Origin: Martelella alba
Lineage (GTDB): Bacteria; Pseudomonadota; Gammaproteobacteria; Enterobacterales; Enterobacteriaceae
Direction of reading: 5' to 3'
DNA length: 64,000 bases
Assembly (NCBI RefSeq): GCF_005217455.1
Contig: NZ_SZPQ01000026.1
Coordinates: forward strand, 19,888-83,887
The position numbers and the translations under genes were made by a program. Positions 35,732 to 45,950 of the stretch are shown piece after piece. A model generated the notes under the pieces. The model was not told where the DNA came from. It made no database searches and saw only the letters and a list, made by a program, of their open reading frames with translations. The stretch's first letter is position 1. Every line of letters starts with the position of its first letter.

Positions 35732-38700
35732 ATGATCATGCCGGTCTTTCCCCAATCGCGCATAACGGGCGACCCCCATAACCCGATGGGATGCCGTGCC
35801 ATGGCGTTCGGGCGACGCCTTTGTTTGGCCAAAAGGCATCAGCTTCGCCATATTCGCGCTCAGGGGCGGGCGCTTCACGCTTTAGCGCAGGACCTGCAGT
35901 CTGAACGTAACCTGGCGGCGTCCGCGGCCGCGCCCTTAAAACCGCCCCGCAACGTTTGGCAGCGTTTCCTCTATTACCTGACGGCCTGGCATTCCCTCGG
36001 CGTCGACGCGGCGTCGAGGGCGGCGCCTTCACGCCGGCCACTTCCCCTCGGGGAATATCGGCCTGTTATAGATTCGTTTCTTTCCCCTTATTCGCTGGAG
36101 CATGTCTGGTCATCGCACCGGGCGCGGGGGGGTAAACGTACTCCGCGAGATGCCGCGTTATCGCCCCCGGACATGAATGAAGATTGGAAAACCAATATTG
36201 TCTGGTTGCTCAATCACCAAGGGGGAGCCAATATCAGCGCCACGCAATGGGATGATACGCAGTTGGCTGAGGGCATCTTGCTGGCATTGGAGGCTAAGCC
36301 CGCATTGGCAACGGACATCGCGCGCTTATCGCTGGGCGGCAGCCGGCTATATGGCGAACGTAAAGGCGAGCCCCTCACAGCCGCCCAGCAGAAAGGACTG
36401 ATCGGCCGGTTGCTTTGCCAGCTGTTATTTCAGGCGCAAAGCATCGAACTGCGGATCGCGGAACTGTTTGCCGCCAAGCGCCATATTACCCAACGGGAAT
36501 TAGCGCGATGGGTGGACACGTGGCCTAATGAGCATGTCAATGGCAAAATCAAGAACATGTGGCGCAAACATTATGAAAAATGGGAAATTCCGGTTCTGTA
36601 TCTTAGCAACCGGGGAGGGCCTTGCCGGCCGATAAAAAACGCATCCGCGCCAATTGAAAATATCGATGTGGACAAGCTCTGGGTAGGCAGTTTGACATGG
36701 ACGTTGCTGCAATTCGGTGCGCGCTATATCGCCCTGGAGCAGCCGGAAAAACTGGGCGCCGTTGCGCTGAATGACGTCATGGCATACGGCTTGAATTTGG
36801 TTCAACTGTTTATCCAGGGTAAAATTCTTGCCGGTATTGAATCTTTGTTCTATCTGGGTTTGATTATTTATTATCTGCGCGCTAAACCTGTGTTTACTTT
36901 AGCGGAGATTAACGACCCGCAGTTATTAAAAAACATGATTGCCGAGTTTAACACAGAGCTCAAGATACGCTATTCAACTGCCCATACGCTGTATGATTGT
37001 TTTGTGGAATATGAAGAAGATTTCCATAACTCGCGCTGGTACTCGCGGGAAGACACCGCTAAAGCGCTATTGCAGCGTTTCTGCGGCAATATCTCCGCTC
37101 CCCTGGCGGGGGAAAACGCTATTTCAAGGGGATATCCGTACAGCTTCACTCATGACCCAGTACAAAGTTTCCTTCATTCACCACAAGGCAAGCATTGCGG
37201 CGCCAACAAGATGGCGCTGCCTGATCTTGACTTGACCTATCGCCAGAATGTGGAAACTTTCGCCAATACCATAAGAAAGCTGGATGTGGCGCTGTTGCAG
37301 GTGGCCTTTACCGCCAGTGATTTCGACGATGATAACCTGCAATCTAAGGATATCGCGCTACTCCACGCCGCCAGGATCGAAATTGTCCGCTTACGTCTCG
37401 TACAAATTCGCCAGCCGAAGGAAATGTTTTTTTCAAATGCCCCCGTTTATTATATGGGCAAAGCGGACACTGTTTTTCTCCGGGTGAACGATCATTCCTC
37501 CGAGCATATCTACGTGTTGCGCACCAGCAAAGAAGGTTATCTTGTAAAAAGGGTTGATATCCATGATCGCAATCTGACGACCTTAGCGCCATTTATGGAA
37601 TCCTGGCCGACAATCGATGTCGCGACGCTTCATCAACTGGTCATTGAAAGCCCTTCTGAATTGGCGATCACCAAACACCATGATGACGCTTTGGCGTCTT
37701 TTTTGCAAAACTTCGCCGAACTTCATCACCGCTATTATGTCCAGAAAATTTATGCGCGCGGCTATGCCGGCCCCGACACATCGCCATGGCAAATACCGCA
37801 TACCATTGCGGATTATGTCATTCCGTTTTTTGGTTGCATCAATGCTCTCCTGGAAAACGATAAAACCGCTTTGTTTGTCTCTTGTCTATCCGACGCGGCA
37901 TTTGTCGGCATACCTATCGGCTTTGCCGGCGTCAAAGCCGGCCTGACGTTATTTCGCCAGGGAACAATCAATTTGGCTAAAGCCGTGGTCAATGTGTCAT
38001 GGAAGGCGTCGGAAGATAAAATTTTCAAAAAACCCTTTCCCTCCTCATCACAAATAGCCGGTGGAATTTACACCTCCCGTGATCAGGCGGTGCAACTGTT
38101 AAATGTGGTGGGTAAAGAATTTCTGATGGCCTGCGATCCCGGTTTCGTCCCCTTGCATGCGATGGGCGTTGTTGGCAATGGGGTTTACCGGGCCATGGTG
38201 GGGCGGGCATTGCTCGCTTCGGGTTCTTTGATCCCAAGTTTAAAAAAGATTGCCGAAGAGATCCCCAAATTCATGCTCGATATGGATCTGCTTAATTTTA
38301 CCGTGTCCTATGGGTATGCGCGAACGGAGATGAATCCTTTGACTGTGAATATCAAAGGGATCACTTTTCCCATTTTTACCTTGAACAACCAAAGCCTTGT
38401 CGCGGTTGAAACCGGCGAGACGACATTTGATGGCATCCCGGTTTATGCGCAAGTCGACATGCTCAGCTTAACGGGTTTGTATAATAAATTTCTTTGCGTC
38501 TATCACAACGATGGACTTTGCGTTTTCACGGCTTTTCGTCGGCCGCGCTTTCGCGCTGTGTTGGGCTCTACCGTTTATGAAAGCCAGACAGGGGACAGTG
38601 TATGGCATTTTACCACCCGCACGCCCATTTACATGATGACCATTTATCCATTTAACCAATTGATCTATAGAGATAAATTCTGGATAGTGCTCGATATCAA

Positions 38701-40954
38701 TGGTCAGCGCTGGGGGTTTGACCATCGCACCAGTACATTGAAAATTATCAATAATGCCGATGAATGGCGAGAGGCGCACCATTGGCAGCGTGAATTGATT
38801 TCCGTGATTGAATCCAGTATTGAGCCACATTCTTTTCGGTTGCGTTTAACGGCTTTTCGCCGGCGAAAAAAACGTTCGGACACGGCCAACCATTACCTGC
38901 ACTGGAAGCGTCTGATAACCAGTTATATCCTCCCCGCGCCTGAGGGAGAGCAGCATCCGGTGGCGTTATATGATAATTTTAGCTTACGGGTACGTGTCGG
39001 CGATGATTACTACCGCCTGAGCCCTCAGTCCCATTCTTCCCGATTTTTATTAATCCATCCTGATCAAGCGCATTTCCCCGCCTATCGGCTCGCCTATACG
39101 GTGGGAAATGATGGTTTTGTTCTGGTGGCGCCGGTGGAATCATTGAATGCCCATCGCCTAGGGGAATTGTTGCGGCATAAACTGGCTTTCGAAGCGGGGT
39201 CCGTCGAACATGACTTTCCACACGTCTTGCTTCCGCCGCTTTTTTGCGGCGCATTCCGTTACGGCGACCGATTATACCTGAAAAGCGGCGATCGTTACGT
39301 TACGCTGGTGCCCGTTGATGACATCTATTACACATTGATTATTGGCGATGAACAGCAAACGGAATGGATGGTGCGCTATGAACTCTTTACCGGCGGTTTT
39401 GAGCTTGTGGGCCTGGAGGACTCGTTCCAAATTTCGCGTCCTCCGGCTGGAACCTCTTGGTTTGAGCGTCTCGCCCAGCGTATTTTTTCTTATCGGGATT
39501 TTCCCACCTTAAAAGCGTTATGCCGATACGCGGATAAAAGCGCGAAACAGTACATCCAGGAACCCGCGATGGTTTCCCGTCTGCGACAAGCGGCATTATT
39601 GCTACGGCTGGATGAGGACCGGCGCAAAGAAGCGCTGTTGGCCTCCAGCGTTCATCTGCGCACGTTTTCCCTGGACAGTGCCGGCGGTTATCTTTGGTCA
39701 TCGGGATTCCCTGTCTTGGCCTTATGGGCGAGGGCCGAATATACGATAGCGGCCTGTCTCGCCCGCCAGGCCGGCCAACGGCATTGGACGTGCCGTGAGG
39801 TCGCGCGGCTACATAATTGCCAGTGGCGCATTCCTTCGCCGATGATTATTACCCTGGGATACCGGCAGACATTATTCATATTGAATAGCACTCATCATAC
39901 CTTGTCTGAGGAATTTGATAACGATTATCAAATCAGGATAACCTCAACCGAGCTTCGGGCTATTCCCGTCCGGCAAGAGAAAGCGTGGCGGCGCTGGTTG
40001 CCGCATCAACTGCATTCCCAGCCCACCACGGTGTCAAAAGTGGATCTCTCGGGACATTCTCACCCTATCATCTGGATAGATAACGCGCTAATTCTCTGGG
40101 CGCAAACCCCGGACGGGCATAAAACACGGTTGAATCCCTCTGCCGATTCGCCTTCGCGCGTGGCGGATAGAATCGTTGTGTCGCCTGATGGTAGAATTAT
40201 CGTGCTTATTTATAGGCCGGCGCCTTCACAACAGCGGGCATTGTTTTACCGCTTGCCGTCAATGGGGCTGAGCGTGGGTCAAGGGAATATTTCCGCCTAT
40301 GACGACCAGTTAATTTCTTACGATAGACATTTTGAAAATGCCTGGTGGGTCACCAACGCCGGCCAACTATTGGCCCCGCCAAAGGACAATTGGCCGGACG
40401 GCGCGCGCACCGCGTCCGCCGGCCTGCATCGGGCCGATTATCAGCCGAATTTCGTCAGTCTGGATCAACGCTATCTAGGCTATACGAAACGCGGCCAGGG
40501 GATGTGGGATGCGGAGATCCTGTTATTTGACCTGGGCAGCGGCGCGACAAAGCGGTTAATACGCAGCCTGCCCCCGCAAACCCTTGGTCATGGCATGGGC
40601 TATTTGACCAGCGTGGCTTTCTCCGCGCTGAATATCATGGCCGCTACGGGATTTTCGGACGGCTATATCGAAATCTTCCGGATCGACAGTTCCATTGCCG
40701 GACCCGTCGCCGCTTCCCTGGGTTATCTCCACTTACCCATTAGCTCAATGCATTTTGAGGATTTCACCAACCCCAAGCCGATGCAAATGGCCATCAAATT
40801 CGATAACGCCTTCAACCGCCTTATCGTATTTCACGATCAAGGGGTTTTCAGTAACCATAAGCCGGGCAATGGCAGCTATGCCGTTTCCGAAATGGTATTC
40901 GACCTGCCCGACCCTCCTATATGGGATGAAATTCCCGGCGAAAATGACGACTGA
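35732..40954 (+). CDS. Giant putative secreted effector/toxin-like protein, 1740 residues
   Basis: This is one uninterrupted frame. I chose ATG 35732 (GGGAG eight bases upstream); an earlier TTG lies in the repeat remnant. The N terminus is basic and lacks a Sec signal. Around residue 750 the segment IPHTIADYVIPFFGCINALL, followed by a Cys-Leu-Ser-Asp run and a hydrophobic stretch, recalls the domain joint seen in very large Pseudomonas and enteric effector/toxin ORFs. This is a resemblance from memory, not a domain call. Residues about 1500-1720 hold irregular propeller-like repeats (VVSPDGRIIVLIYRP, NFVSLDQRYLGYTKRG, SVAFSALNIMAATGFSDGYI). No catalytic motif was found and no chaperone or secretion gene is adjacent. 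The upstream 100 bases are AT-rich, consistent with transfer. Confidence 0.65.
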   Translation: MIMPVFPQSRITGDPHNPMGCRAMAFGRRLCLAKRHQLRHIRAQGRALHALAQDLQSERNLAASAAAPLKPPRNVWQRFLYYLTAWHSLGVDAASRAAPSRRPLPLGEYRPVIDSFLSPYSLEHVWSSHRARGGKRTPRDAALSPPDMNEDWKTNIVWLLNHQGGANISATQWDDTQLAEGILLALEAKPALATDIARLSLGGSRLYGERKGEPLTAAQQKGLIGRLLCQLLFQAQSIELRIAELFAAKRHITQRELARWVDTWPNEHVNGKIKNMWRKHYEKWEIPVLYLSNRGGPCRPIKNASAPIENIDVDKLWVGSLTWTLLQFGARYIALEQPEKLGAVALNDVMAYGLNLVQLFIQGKILAGIESLFYLGLIIYYLRAKPVFTLAEINDPQLLKNMIAEFNTELKIRYSTAHTLYDCFVEYEEDFHNSRWYSREDTAKALLQRFCGNISAPLAGENAISRGYPYSFTHDPVQSFLHSPQGKHCGANKMALPDLDLTYRQNVETFANTIRKLDVALLQVAFTASDFDDDNLQSKDIALLHAARIEIVRLRLVQIRQPKEMFFSNAPVYYMGKADTVFLRVNDHSSEHIYVLRTSKEGYLVKRVDIHDRNLTTLAPFMESWPTIDVATLHQLVIESPSELAITKHHDDALASFLQNFAELHHRYYVQKIYARGYAGPDTSPWQIPHTIADYVIPFFGCINALLENDKTALFVSCLSDAAFVGIPIGFAGVKAGLTLFRQGTINLAKAVVNVSWKASEDKIFKKPFPSSSQIAGGIYTSRDQAVQLLNVVGKEFLMACDPGFVPLHAMGVVGNGVYRAMVGRALLASGSLIPSLKKIAEEIPKFMLDMDLLNFTVSYGYARTEMNPLTVNIKGITFPIFTLNNQSLVAVETGETTFDGIPVYAQVDMLSLTGLYNKFLCVYHNDGLCVFTAFRRPRFRAVLGSTVYESQTGDSVWHFTTRTPIYMMTIYPFNQLIYRDKFWIVLDINGQRWGFDHRTSTLKIINNADEWREAHHWQRELISVIESSIEPHSFRLRLTAFRRRKKRSDTANHYLHWKRLITSYILPAPEGEQHPVALYDNFSLRVRVGDDYYRLSPQSHSSRFLLIHPDQAHFPAYRLAYTVGNDGFVLVAPVESLNAHRLGELLRHKLAFEAGSVEHDFPHVLLPPLFCGAFRYGDRLYLKSGDRYVTLVPVDDIYYTLIIGDEQQTEWMVRYELFTGGFELVGLEDSFQISRPPAGTSWFERLAQRIFSYRDFPTLKALCRYADKSAKQYIQEPAMVSRLRQAALLLRLDEDRRKEALLASSVHLRTFSLDSAGGYLWSSGFPVLALWARAEYTIAACLARQAGQRHWTCREVARLHNCQWRIPSPMIITLGYRQTLFILNSTHHTLSEEFDNDYQIRITSTELRAIPVRQEKAWRRWLPHQLHSQPTTVSKVDLSGHSHPIIWIDNALILWAQTPDGHKTRLNPSADSPSRVADRIVVSPDGRIIVLIYRPAPSQQRALFYRLPSMGLSVGQGNISAYDDQLISYDRHFENAWWVTNAGQLLAPPKDNWPDGARTASAGLHRADYQPNFVSLDQRYLGYTKRGQGMWDAEILLFDLGSGATKRLIRSLPPQTLGHGMGYLTSVAFSALNIMAATGFSDGYIEIFRIDSSIAGPVAASLGYLHLPISSMHFEDFTNPKPMQMAIKFDNAFNRLIVFHDQGVFSNHKPGNGSYAVSEMVFDLPDPPIWDEIPGENDD

Positions 40955-40977
40955 TGCCCGGCATTGATGCCGGATAA

Positions 40978-41001
40978 GACGGTTTTCCGGATTAAACCGT
41001 C
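40978..41001. terminator. Bidirectional hairpin terminator candidate
   Basis: GACGGTTT and AAACCGTC are perfect 8-base arms with an 8-base loop, 23 bases after the giant gene's stop and 27 before the end of the convergent isomerase gene. A second small hairpin (CCGGCA/TGCCGG) precedes it. Confidence 0.55.
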
Positions 41002-41028
41002 GCTGCGCGGCGCCTCTGCCGTCGGCAA

Positions 41029-41913
41029 TCAGCCGGCATCCCTTAGCAGCGCTATTGCCGCGCGCATATCATCAAACACATGCGCGTCCGGCTGTTCAAA
41101 GGGATAAAGAATTTCCAGAAAATACGTCTCACTTGTTAGCCGATGGTCGCGCCAAAAGGTCTGAAGGCGTTGCGGCGTGACTATGCCGGGCTGGGTAAAG
41201 CTCCAATGCCTGTCCAGCACACCGTCGGTTTGTTGAATATGATAGGCGGCAATATAATCGCCGCAAAGGCGCGACCAATGTTCCATATTGGCATTTTGCC
41301 CAAAGATCGGCGTAAACAGCGCATGTCCCCAGTCCACCAGTAGTCGTATCGGGATATCGGTGGCGCCATCAAGATCCCGCATCAGGCGCAGCGCGTCTTC
41401 AGCCGATGACGGAAACTCGGTGGTGAGCGGGACGGGCTCGATTAACAGCATGGTCAGACCGCGCTGTTTGGCGTAACCGGCCAGTTCCGTCAACGCCTGC
41501 AGCGCCTGCTGGTAGAGCGCCTCCCGGCGCGCCGTACTGAGGGCGTCCCGTGCCGAGTAAGACCCCAGCGGCATTCCGGCGGCCGTCACCCCCATGGCGG
41601 CGGTCATGTCTATGGCGCGCTGGAAGTGCGCTTTACCCAGCTTACGCAACGTCTCGGTGGGCGCGAGAAAGTGATTATAGGTATAGGACGCCAGCCCGCC
41701 GAAGGTGCTTTCAACGGCGATATCCGCGGCGCGAAAGGCTTCGGCGTATTCCCGTGCCACGGCATCCCGCTCCGCTTGCGGCCACCAGGGATCGACCAGG
41801 TCCCAGGTGAATTGGATACGATCGATGGCCAAATCCTGTTTTATGATCTCGGCCAACTGTTCCGCGTTTAGCCAGCGTTTAATGGCGAATGAAAGATTTA
41901 ATCCCAGTTGCAT
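41029..41913 (-). CDS. Sugar phosphate isomerase/epimerase (TIM-barrel, xylose isomerase-like/AP endonuclease 2 family)
   Basis: This is a 294-residue TIM-barrel protein starting at MQLGLNLSFAIK, with GGGGGAAGGGG upstream. Metal and substrate residues typical of the family appear as MLLIEPVPL (Glu), RLLVDWGHAL (Asp, His), AAYHIQQTDG (His) and FLEILYPFE (Glu). Members isomerise or epimerise ketoses, tetrulose phosphates or inosose-type substrates. It is the last gene of a minus-strand block with a ribose-type importer and probably acts on the imported sugar or its phosphate. The substrate is not readable; the EryC-like branch used for erythritol is one option given the SorC-type regulator. Confidence 0.82.
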   Translation of the reverse strand: MQLGLNLSFAIKRWLNAEQLAEIIKQDLAIDRIQFTWDLVDPWWPQAERDAVAREYAEAFRAADIAVESTFGGLASYTYNHFLAPTETLRKLGKAHFQRAIDMTAAMGVTAAGMPLGSYSARDALSTARREALYQQALQALTELAGYAKQRGLTMLLIEPVPLTTEFPSSAEDALRLMRDLDGATDIPIRLLVDWGHALFTPIFGQNANMEHWSRLCGDYIAAYHIQQTDGVLDRHWSFTQPGIVTPQRLQTFWRDHRLTSETYFLEILYPFEQPDAHVFDDMRAAIALLRDAG

Positions 41914-41997
41914 GTGCCCCTTCCCCCTGAAGCAATAATCAAGAACGCATCCCGTTGCCCGGCGCGCCGGCAAGGTAGCCACGGCGCCGCGGCGCCA

Positions 41998-42960
41998 TTA
42001 TTCTTCCTTGCGGATATAGCGTCGCGAAATGGCGTCAAACGAAATGGCGACCACCACCAACACGCCGCTGACGATGCCTTGCCAATAAGGCGATACGCCG
42101 AACAAGACGATGATGTTTTCGATAATGCCGATGATGCTGGCGCCGACGATGGCGCCCACCGGATTCCCCACGCCGCCGGTGGTGGCCACGCCGCCGATAA
42201 CCGAGGCGGCGATGGGCGGCAGCACCCAGCTTTCGCCGATGGAGGGCTGGGCGGTGCCAAGCCGGGCGACCATCAGAATACCCGCCAGCGCCGCCAGAAA
42301 ACCGGCAAAGGTAAATACCAGGATACGTACCCGGTCAACCTTGATGCCCAGCATCCGTGCCGCTGCGCCGTTGTTGCCGATGGCGTACATATAACGCCCA
42401 AAAGGCGTTTTTAAGGTAATAAAGGTGGCGATGGCCAAAATCGCCGCCATGATAATAAACGGCAGGGGCAGGCCCAGCACATCGCCGCGGCCGAGATACT
42501 GAATGCTCGCCGGTATGCCGGTGATGGCCACGCCTTTGGTCAGTACCAGATTGGCGCCGCCAAAAATGCCGGCGGTACCGATGGTCAGTACCAGTGAATG
42601 CAGTCGCAACTTGGTCACCAGTAGGCCGTTTATCAGCCCCAGCCCGGCGCCGAGCGCCAGCGCCAGCAGACACGCCAATGCCGGATGAATGCCGAGGTTG
42701 ACCATAAAAATACCAGCGGTGACGCCGCAAAGCCCGCCGATGACGCCCAGTGACAGGTCTAATTCGCCCAGGATCAGCAGCATGGATTGCCCAACGGTAA
42801 TCATGCCGATAAAGGCCAATGTCCGGGCTACCACCGACATGTTGTAGGGCGTGAGAAAATAGGGCGAGATAAGCGATGACAGCGCGAAAATAATCACCAG
42901 AGCTATAAGAACGCCGGCCATGGCGTTTGAGGCCAGAAGGGAAAAACGACTACGCTGCAT
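41998..42960 (-). CDS. Ribose-type ABC transporter permease
   Basis: This is a 320-residue RbsC/AraH-type permease with about ten helices. The conserved ITVGQSMLLILGELDLSLG lies near residue 55 and ASVIGGVATTGGVGNP near residue 256. ATG 42960 has GGAG upstream and overlaps the ATPase stop by 11 bases, indicating coupled translation. It works with the ATPase and binding protein encoded upstream on the minus strand. Confidence 0.9.
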   Translation of the reverse strand: MQRSRFSLLASNAMAGVLIALVIIFALSSLISPYFLTPYNMSVVARTLAFIGMITVGQSMLLILGELDLSLGVIGGLCGVTAGIFMVNLGIHPALACLLALALGAGLGLINGLLVTKLRLHSLVLTIGTAGIFGGANLVLTKGVAITGIPASIQYLGRGDVLGLPLPFIIMAAILAIATFITLKTPFGRYMYAIGNNGAAARMLGIKVDRVRILVFTFAGFLAALAGILMVARLGTAQPSIGESWVLPPIAASVIGGVATTGGVGNPVGAIVGASIIGIIENIIVLFGVSPYWQGIVSGVLVVVAISFDAISRRYIRKEE

Positions 42961-44455
42961 TATAATTCTCCGTACCAAATATGGCCCTGACCAGCGTTTC
43001 GTTATCGGTATCCGCGGTAACGAAATTCCCGGTTATCGAGCCGTTATGCATAGTGATAATGCGGTTCGCGCATTTGTACAGCTCCTCCATTTCCGAGGAA
43101 ACGAGAATAATGCCGACGCCGCTTTCACATAACGATTTCATGATCTTGTATATTTCCGCCTTGGTCATAACATCAATGCCCTTGGTCGGCTCATCAAAAA
43201 TCAGTACCGCGGGCCGGGTGGCCATGGCGCGGCCGATAATGATCTTTTGCTGATTGCCGCCGGAAAGATGGGCGATACGGGTTTCCATATTATGGGTTTT
43301 GATGTCATAAGCCTTTATCACCTCCAGCACGCGGGATTGCTCTTTGCGCTTTGAGATCCCGAACCAGGAGAGGGTGTGTCGCAAAATGGCAATGCCGATA
43401 TTCTCCCGCACGCTTAACATAGGCAAAATGCCGTGCAATTTGCGCTCTTCGGAGAGATACAACATGCCGTTTGCGACGGAAAAAGGCGGACTGCCCAGCT
43501 TCCAGGCTTTGCCGCCCACAGTGGCGCCGCCGCCGCTGGCCGGCAGATAACCGAACAGGGTTTGCATGACTTCGCTACGTCCTGCGCCGACCAGTCCCGC
43601 AAAACCGACGATTTCTCCGCGTCGGACCTGAAAAGAGATCGCGCTAAAACGCCGTCCGCTCAGGTTATTCACCTCAATGAGGGGTTGCGCCGGGGCAGCG
43701 TGCGTCGGTGCTGGCCGGAAATGGGCATTCAGTTGCATCGCCGCGCCGGACATGGCTTTGATCAATCCCCCTGGGGTGGTGTCTGGAATGCGGCCGCTTT
43801 CGATTTTTTCGCCATTGCGTAAAACCGTGTAGTCATCGCCGATGGCAAACACTTCATCAAGCTTGTGCGAAATAAAAACAATGGCATGCTGTCTCGCTTT
43901 GAAATCCGCGATGACCTTAAACACCCGATCGACTTCGGTCTGGGTCAGCGAGGAGGTCGGTTCATCCAGGATCAGGACTTTCATTCGCCGGTTGGTGGAC
44001 GCGCGGGCGATTTGCAGCAATTGCTGATCGGATATCGAGATGTTGCGAACCAATTCCTCCGGCCGGGCCTCGATGGAGAACTGCTCCAGGTAACGTCGCG
44101 CCGCGCGATTAATCTCCCGGTAGCTGATGATCCCGCCGTTAAACCCCGAACGCGCGTAAGGGATAAAAAGATTTTCCGCCACGCTCATATGGCTGAACAG
44201 GTTTAGCTCCTGCGGCACATAAGCCACCAGTTCGAAGAGCCGGCGATCGGCCAGCGGATCCTGGCCGTCGATTCTGATACTGCCCCGGCTCGGCGGGTAG
44301 GCGCCGGTAAGCACCTTGACCAGCGTTGATTTACCGGCGCCGTTTTCGCCGGCCAGAATATGCACGCGGCCAAGTTCAAACGCCAGGTCGACATTATTCA
44401 ACGCGGTCACGCCGGGGAAATCACGGCCCAGGCGTTCAACTTCCAAAATGGCCAT
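42950..44455 (-). CDS. Ribose-type ABC transporter ATP-binding protein (tandem domain)
   Basis: This 501-residue ATPase has two ABC modules. Domain 1 has Walker A GENGAGKST near residue 38 and Walker B VLILDEPTSSLT; domain 2 has GLVGAGRSEVMQ in place of Walker A and an intact LSGGNQQKIIIGRAMA with AVLIFDEPTKGIDV. This is the RbsA/MglA pattern. The start MAILEVERLG has AAAGGA upstream; upstream in-frame starts are less likely. It powers the import of the sugar bound by the protein encoded at 44533-45483. Confidence 0.92.
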   Translation of the reverse strand: MAILEVERLGRDFPGVTALNNVDLAFELGRVHILAGENGAGKSTLVKVLTGAYPPSRGSIRIDGQDPLADRRLFELVAYVPQELNLFSHMSVAENLFIPYARSGFNGGIISYREINRAARRYLEQFSIEARPEELVRNISISDQQLLQIARASTNRRMKVLILDEPTSSLTQTEVDRVFKVIADFKARQHAIVFISHKLDEVFAIGDDYTVLRNGEKIESGRIPDTTPGGLIKAMSGAAMQLNAHFRPAPTHAAPAQPLIEVNNLSGRRFSAISFQVRRGEIVGFAGLVGAGRSEVMQTLFGYLPASGGGATVGGKAWKLGSPPFSVANGMLYLSEERKLHGILPMLSVRENIGIAILRHTLSWFGISKRKEQSRVLEVIKAYDIKTHNMETRIAHLSGGNQQKIIIGRAMATRPAVLIFDEPTKGIDVMTKAEIYKIMKSLCESGVGIILVSSEMEELYKCANRIITMHNGSITGNFVTADTDNETLVRAIFGTENYNAA

Positions 44456-44532
44456 GCTATGACGTTCCTTTATAGTAGAGTGCTCATGCCCACGCCGGAC
44501 CATCGGCGCTGACCCGTCGTCGCGCCGGCCGG

Positions 44533-45483
44533 CTATTTGCCGACATTATCCTTGGTGATGACCGCGATACCGGTATCGATATATTTCGGCGTCGCAATGC
44601 CCATGGCTTTTTGCCACATGGTCATTACCGCCCAATAGCCCTGCATTTCCGGCTTGGTGGATGAGGTACTGTCGGCCACGCCGTCGCGGATCAATTGCAG
44701 CATTTCCGTTAAATCGTCCAGTCCCACCAGAATGACCTGGCGGGTCTTATTGGCCTCTTTGATCGCCTGGCCGATACCGATGGGGCCCGCGGCATCCGAG
44801 GCGACCCAGCCTTTAAGACTGGGGTGGGCCTGCATAATGGCGGCGGCCTGCTTTTGGGCGGTTTCGATATCATCGTTATCGATGCCCGTGGCGACCACTT
44901 TCAGCCCCGGGTATTTGGCGAAGGTTTTCTTATGGCATTCGGCGCGAATGGCATGATTGGGCGCGCTGGGCACGCCCATCATGATGGCGACCTCGCCTTT
45001 GCCCTTAAGCAATTCGGCCAGGCGTTCGGACGCGATTTGCGCCTGTTCGCAAAAGTCATTGCCGATGCTGGTCAATGCCATGTCCTTCGGCGGGACCGAA
45101 TCGAAAATCGTGACCGGTATATTCTGCGACACCGCTTCTTCCAGCGAGGCGCGGTTGCCTTTTTCATCCAGAAGGTCGATAGCGATGCCGTCCGGCCGGG
45201 TGGCTATCGAGCTTTCCAGGATTTGGTTTTGAATCACGACATCGGCCTGTTGCGGCGCGCTATAGATAATTTGTACATCGGATCCGGTTTGCGCTTTGAT
45301 CACTGCCGCCGCTTGCTTGGCGCCGTTATTAACCTTGTCGAACCAAGGGTGGACCACCTTGGGAATAATGACAAAACGGTAGCTGTCTTTCTTGGTGAGA
45401 CCGGCCTTGCTGTCCTGCGAGGACGCCGTCAGCGGCAGCAACAACGCGGCGGCGACCATCATGCCCAGAGTCATTTTATTCAT
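44533..45483 (-). CDS. Periplasmic sugar-binding protein, RbsB type
   Basis: This is a 316-residue periplasmic binding protein. A signal peptide (MNKMTLGMMVAAALLLPLTA) ends near ASSQDS. The mature part shows RFVIIPKVVHPWFDKVNNGAK and GMRPDGIAI-like (TRPDGIAIDLLDE) strands, then VASDAAGPIGIGQAI in the hinge region, as in ribose and autoinducer-type receptors. GGAG precedes ATG 45483. It heads the importer operon, 123 bases below a TGTAAA-type palindrome shared with the SIS-gene promoter. Confidence 0.9.
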   Translation of the reverse strand: MNKMTLGMMVAAALLLPLTASSQDSKAGLTKKDSYRFVIIPKVVHPWFDKVNNGAKQAAAVIKAQTGSDVQIIYSAPQQADVVIQNQILESSIATRPDGIAIDLLDEKGNRASLEEAVSQNIPVTIFDSVPPKDMALTSIGNDFCEQAQIASERLAELLKGKGEVAIMMGVPSAPNHAIRAECHKKTFAKYPGLKVVATGIDNDDIETAQKQAAAIMQAHPSLKGWVASDAAGPIGIGQAIKEANKTRQVILVGLDDLTEMLQLIRDGVADSTSSTKPEMQGYWAVMTMWQKAMGIATPKYIDTGIAVITKDNVGK

Positions 45484-45950
45484 AATCAGCTCCAAAAATA
45501 CGAACGTTTACCGCCTTGGGTCGGCACGTGCAGGCTGGCTGGAAAGCGGCAGATCCCGCCGGCATAACCCAAAGGCAAGTCGCAATGAGATAACCGCTGT
45601 ACATTTGTAAAATTAAAAATACACTTATCTCAGGCGTTCTTTTCGCATTTTCTTACATCTTTATCTGCGGCGGAGCTCACAGAAACCGCATTGAGTCGGG
45701 AGGAGATAACCAGGAAAAGATCTTTCGGACGCTGGACAAAAACCGCTTAGCGGTCAGAATGTTAAGTGAATCGCTTCCGCTTGGGCTATCTGTCCGATAA
45801 AAGGCCAATGCTCGCCCTTGCGGAAACGATAGGCGTTTTCGCCGGCACGATGGATATTCTCATTTTGGGAAAAAAGACGTGATGGCGGGGATTCGGATGG
45901 GGGAATCCCCCGGCGGGGGAACCGTTTGATGCCGTAAAAGACCGGGGCCG
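45484..45950. other. Intergenic region between the importer operon and the SorC-type regulator
   Basis: These 467 bases contain the candidate operator at 45606-45623 and an AT-rich promoter area. Beyond that I see no gene; a 70-codon frame here has no support. Confidence 0.45.
45606..45623. promoter_or_regulatory. Candidate SorC-family operator, importer promoter
   Basis: TGTAAAATTAAAAATACA agrees at 14 of 18 positions with the palindrome TGTAAATTTATATTTACA at 47608-47625. It lies 123 bases before the binding-protein gene. Sharing between the two promoters of this gene block suggests a common regulator, most likely the SorC-family protein. Confidence 0.45.
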
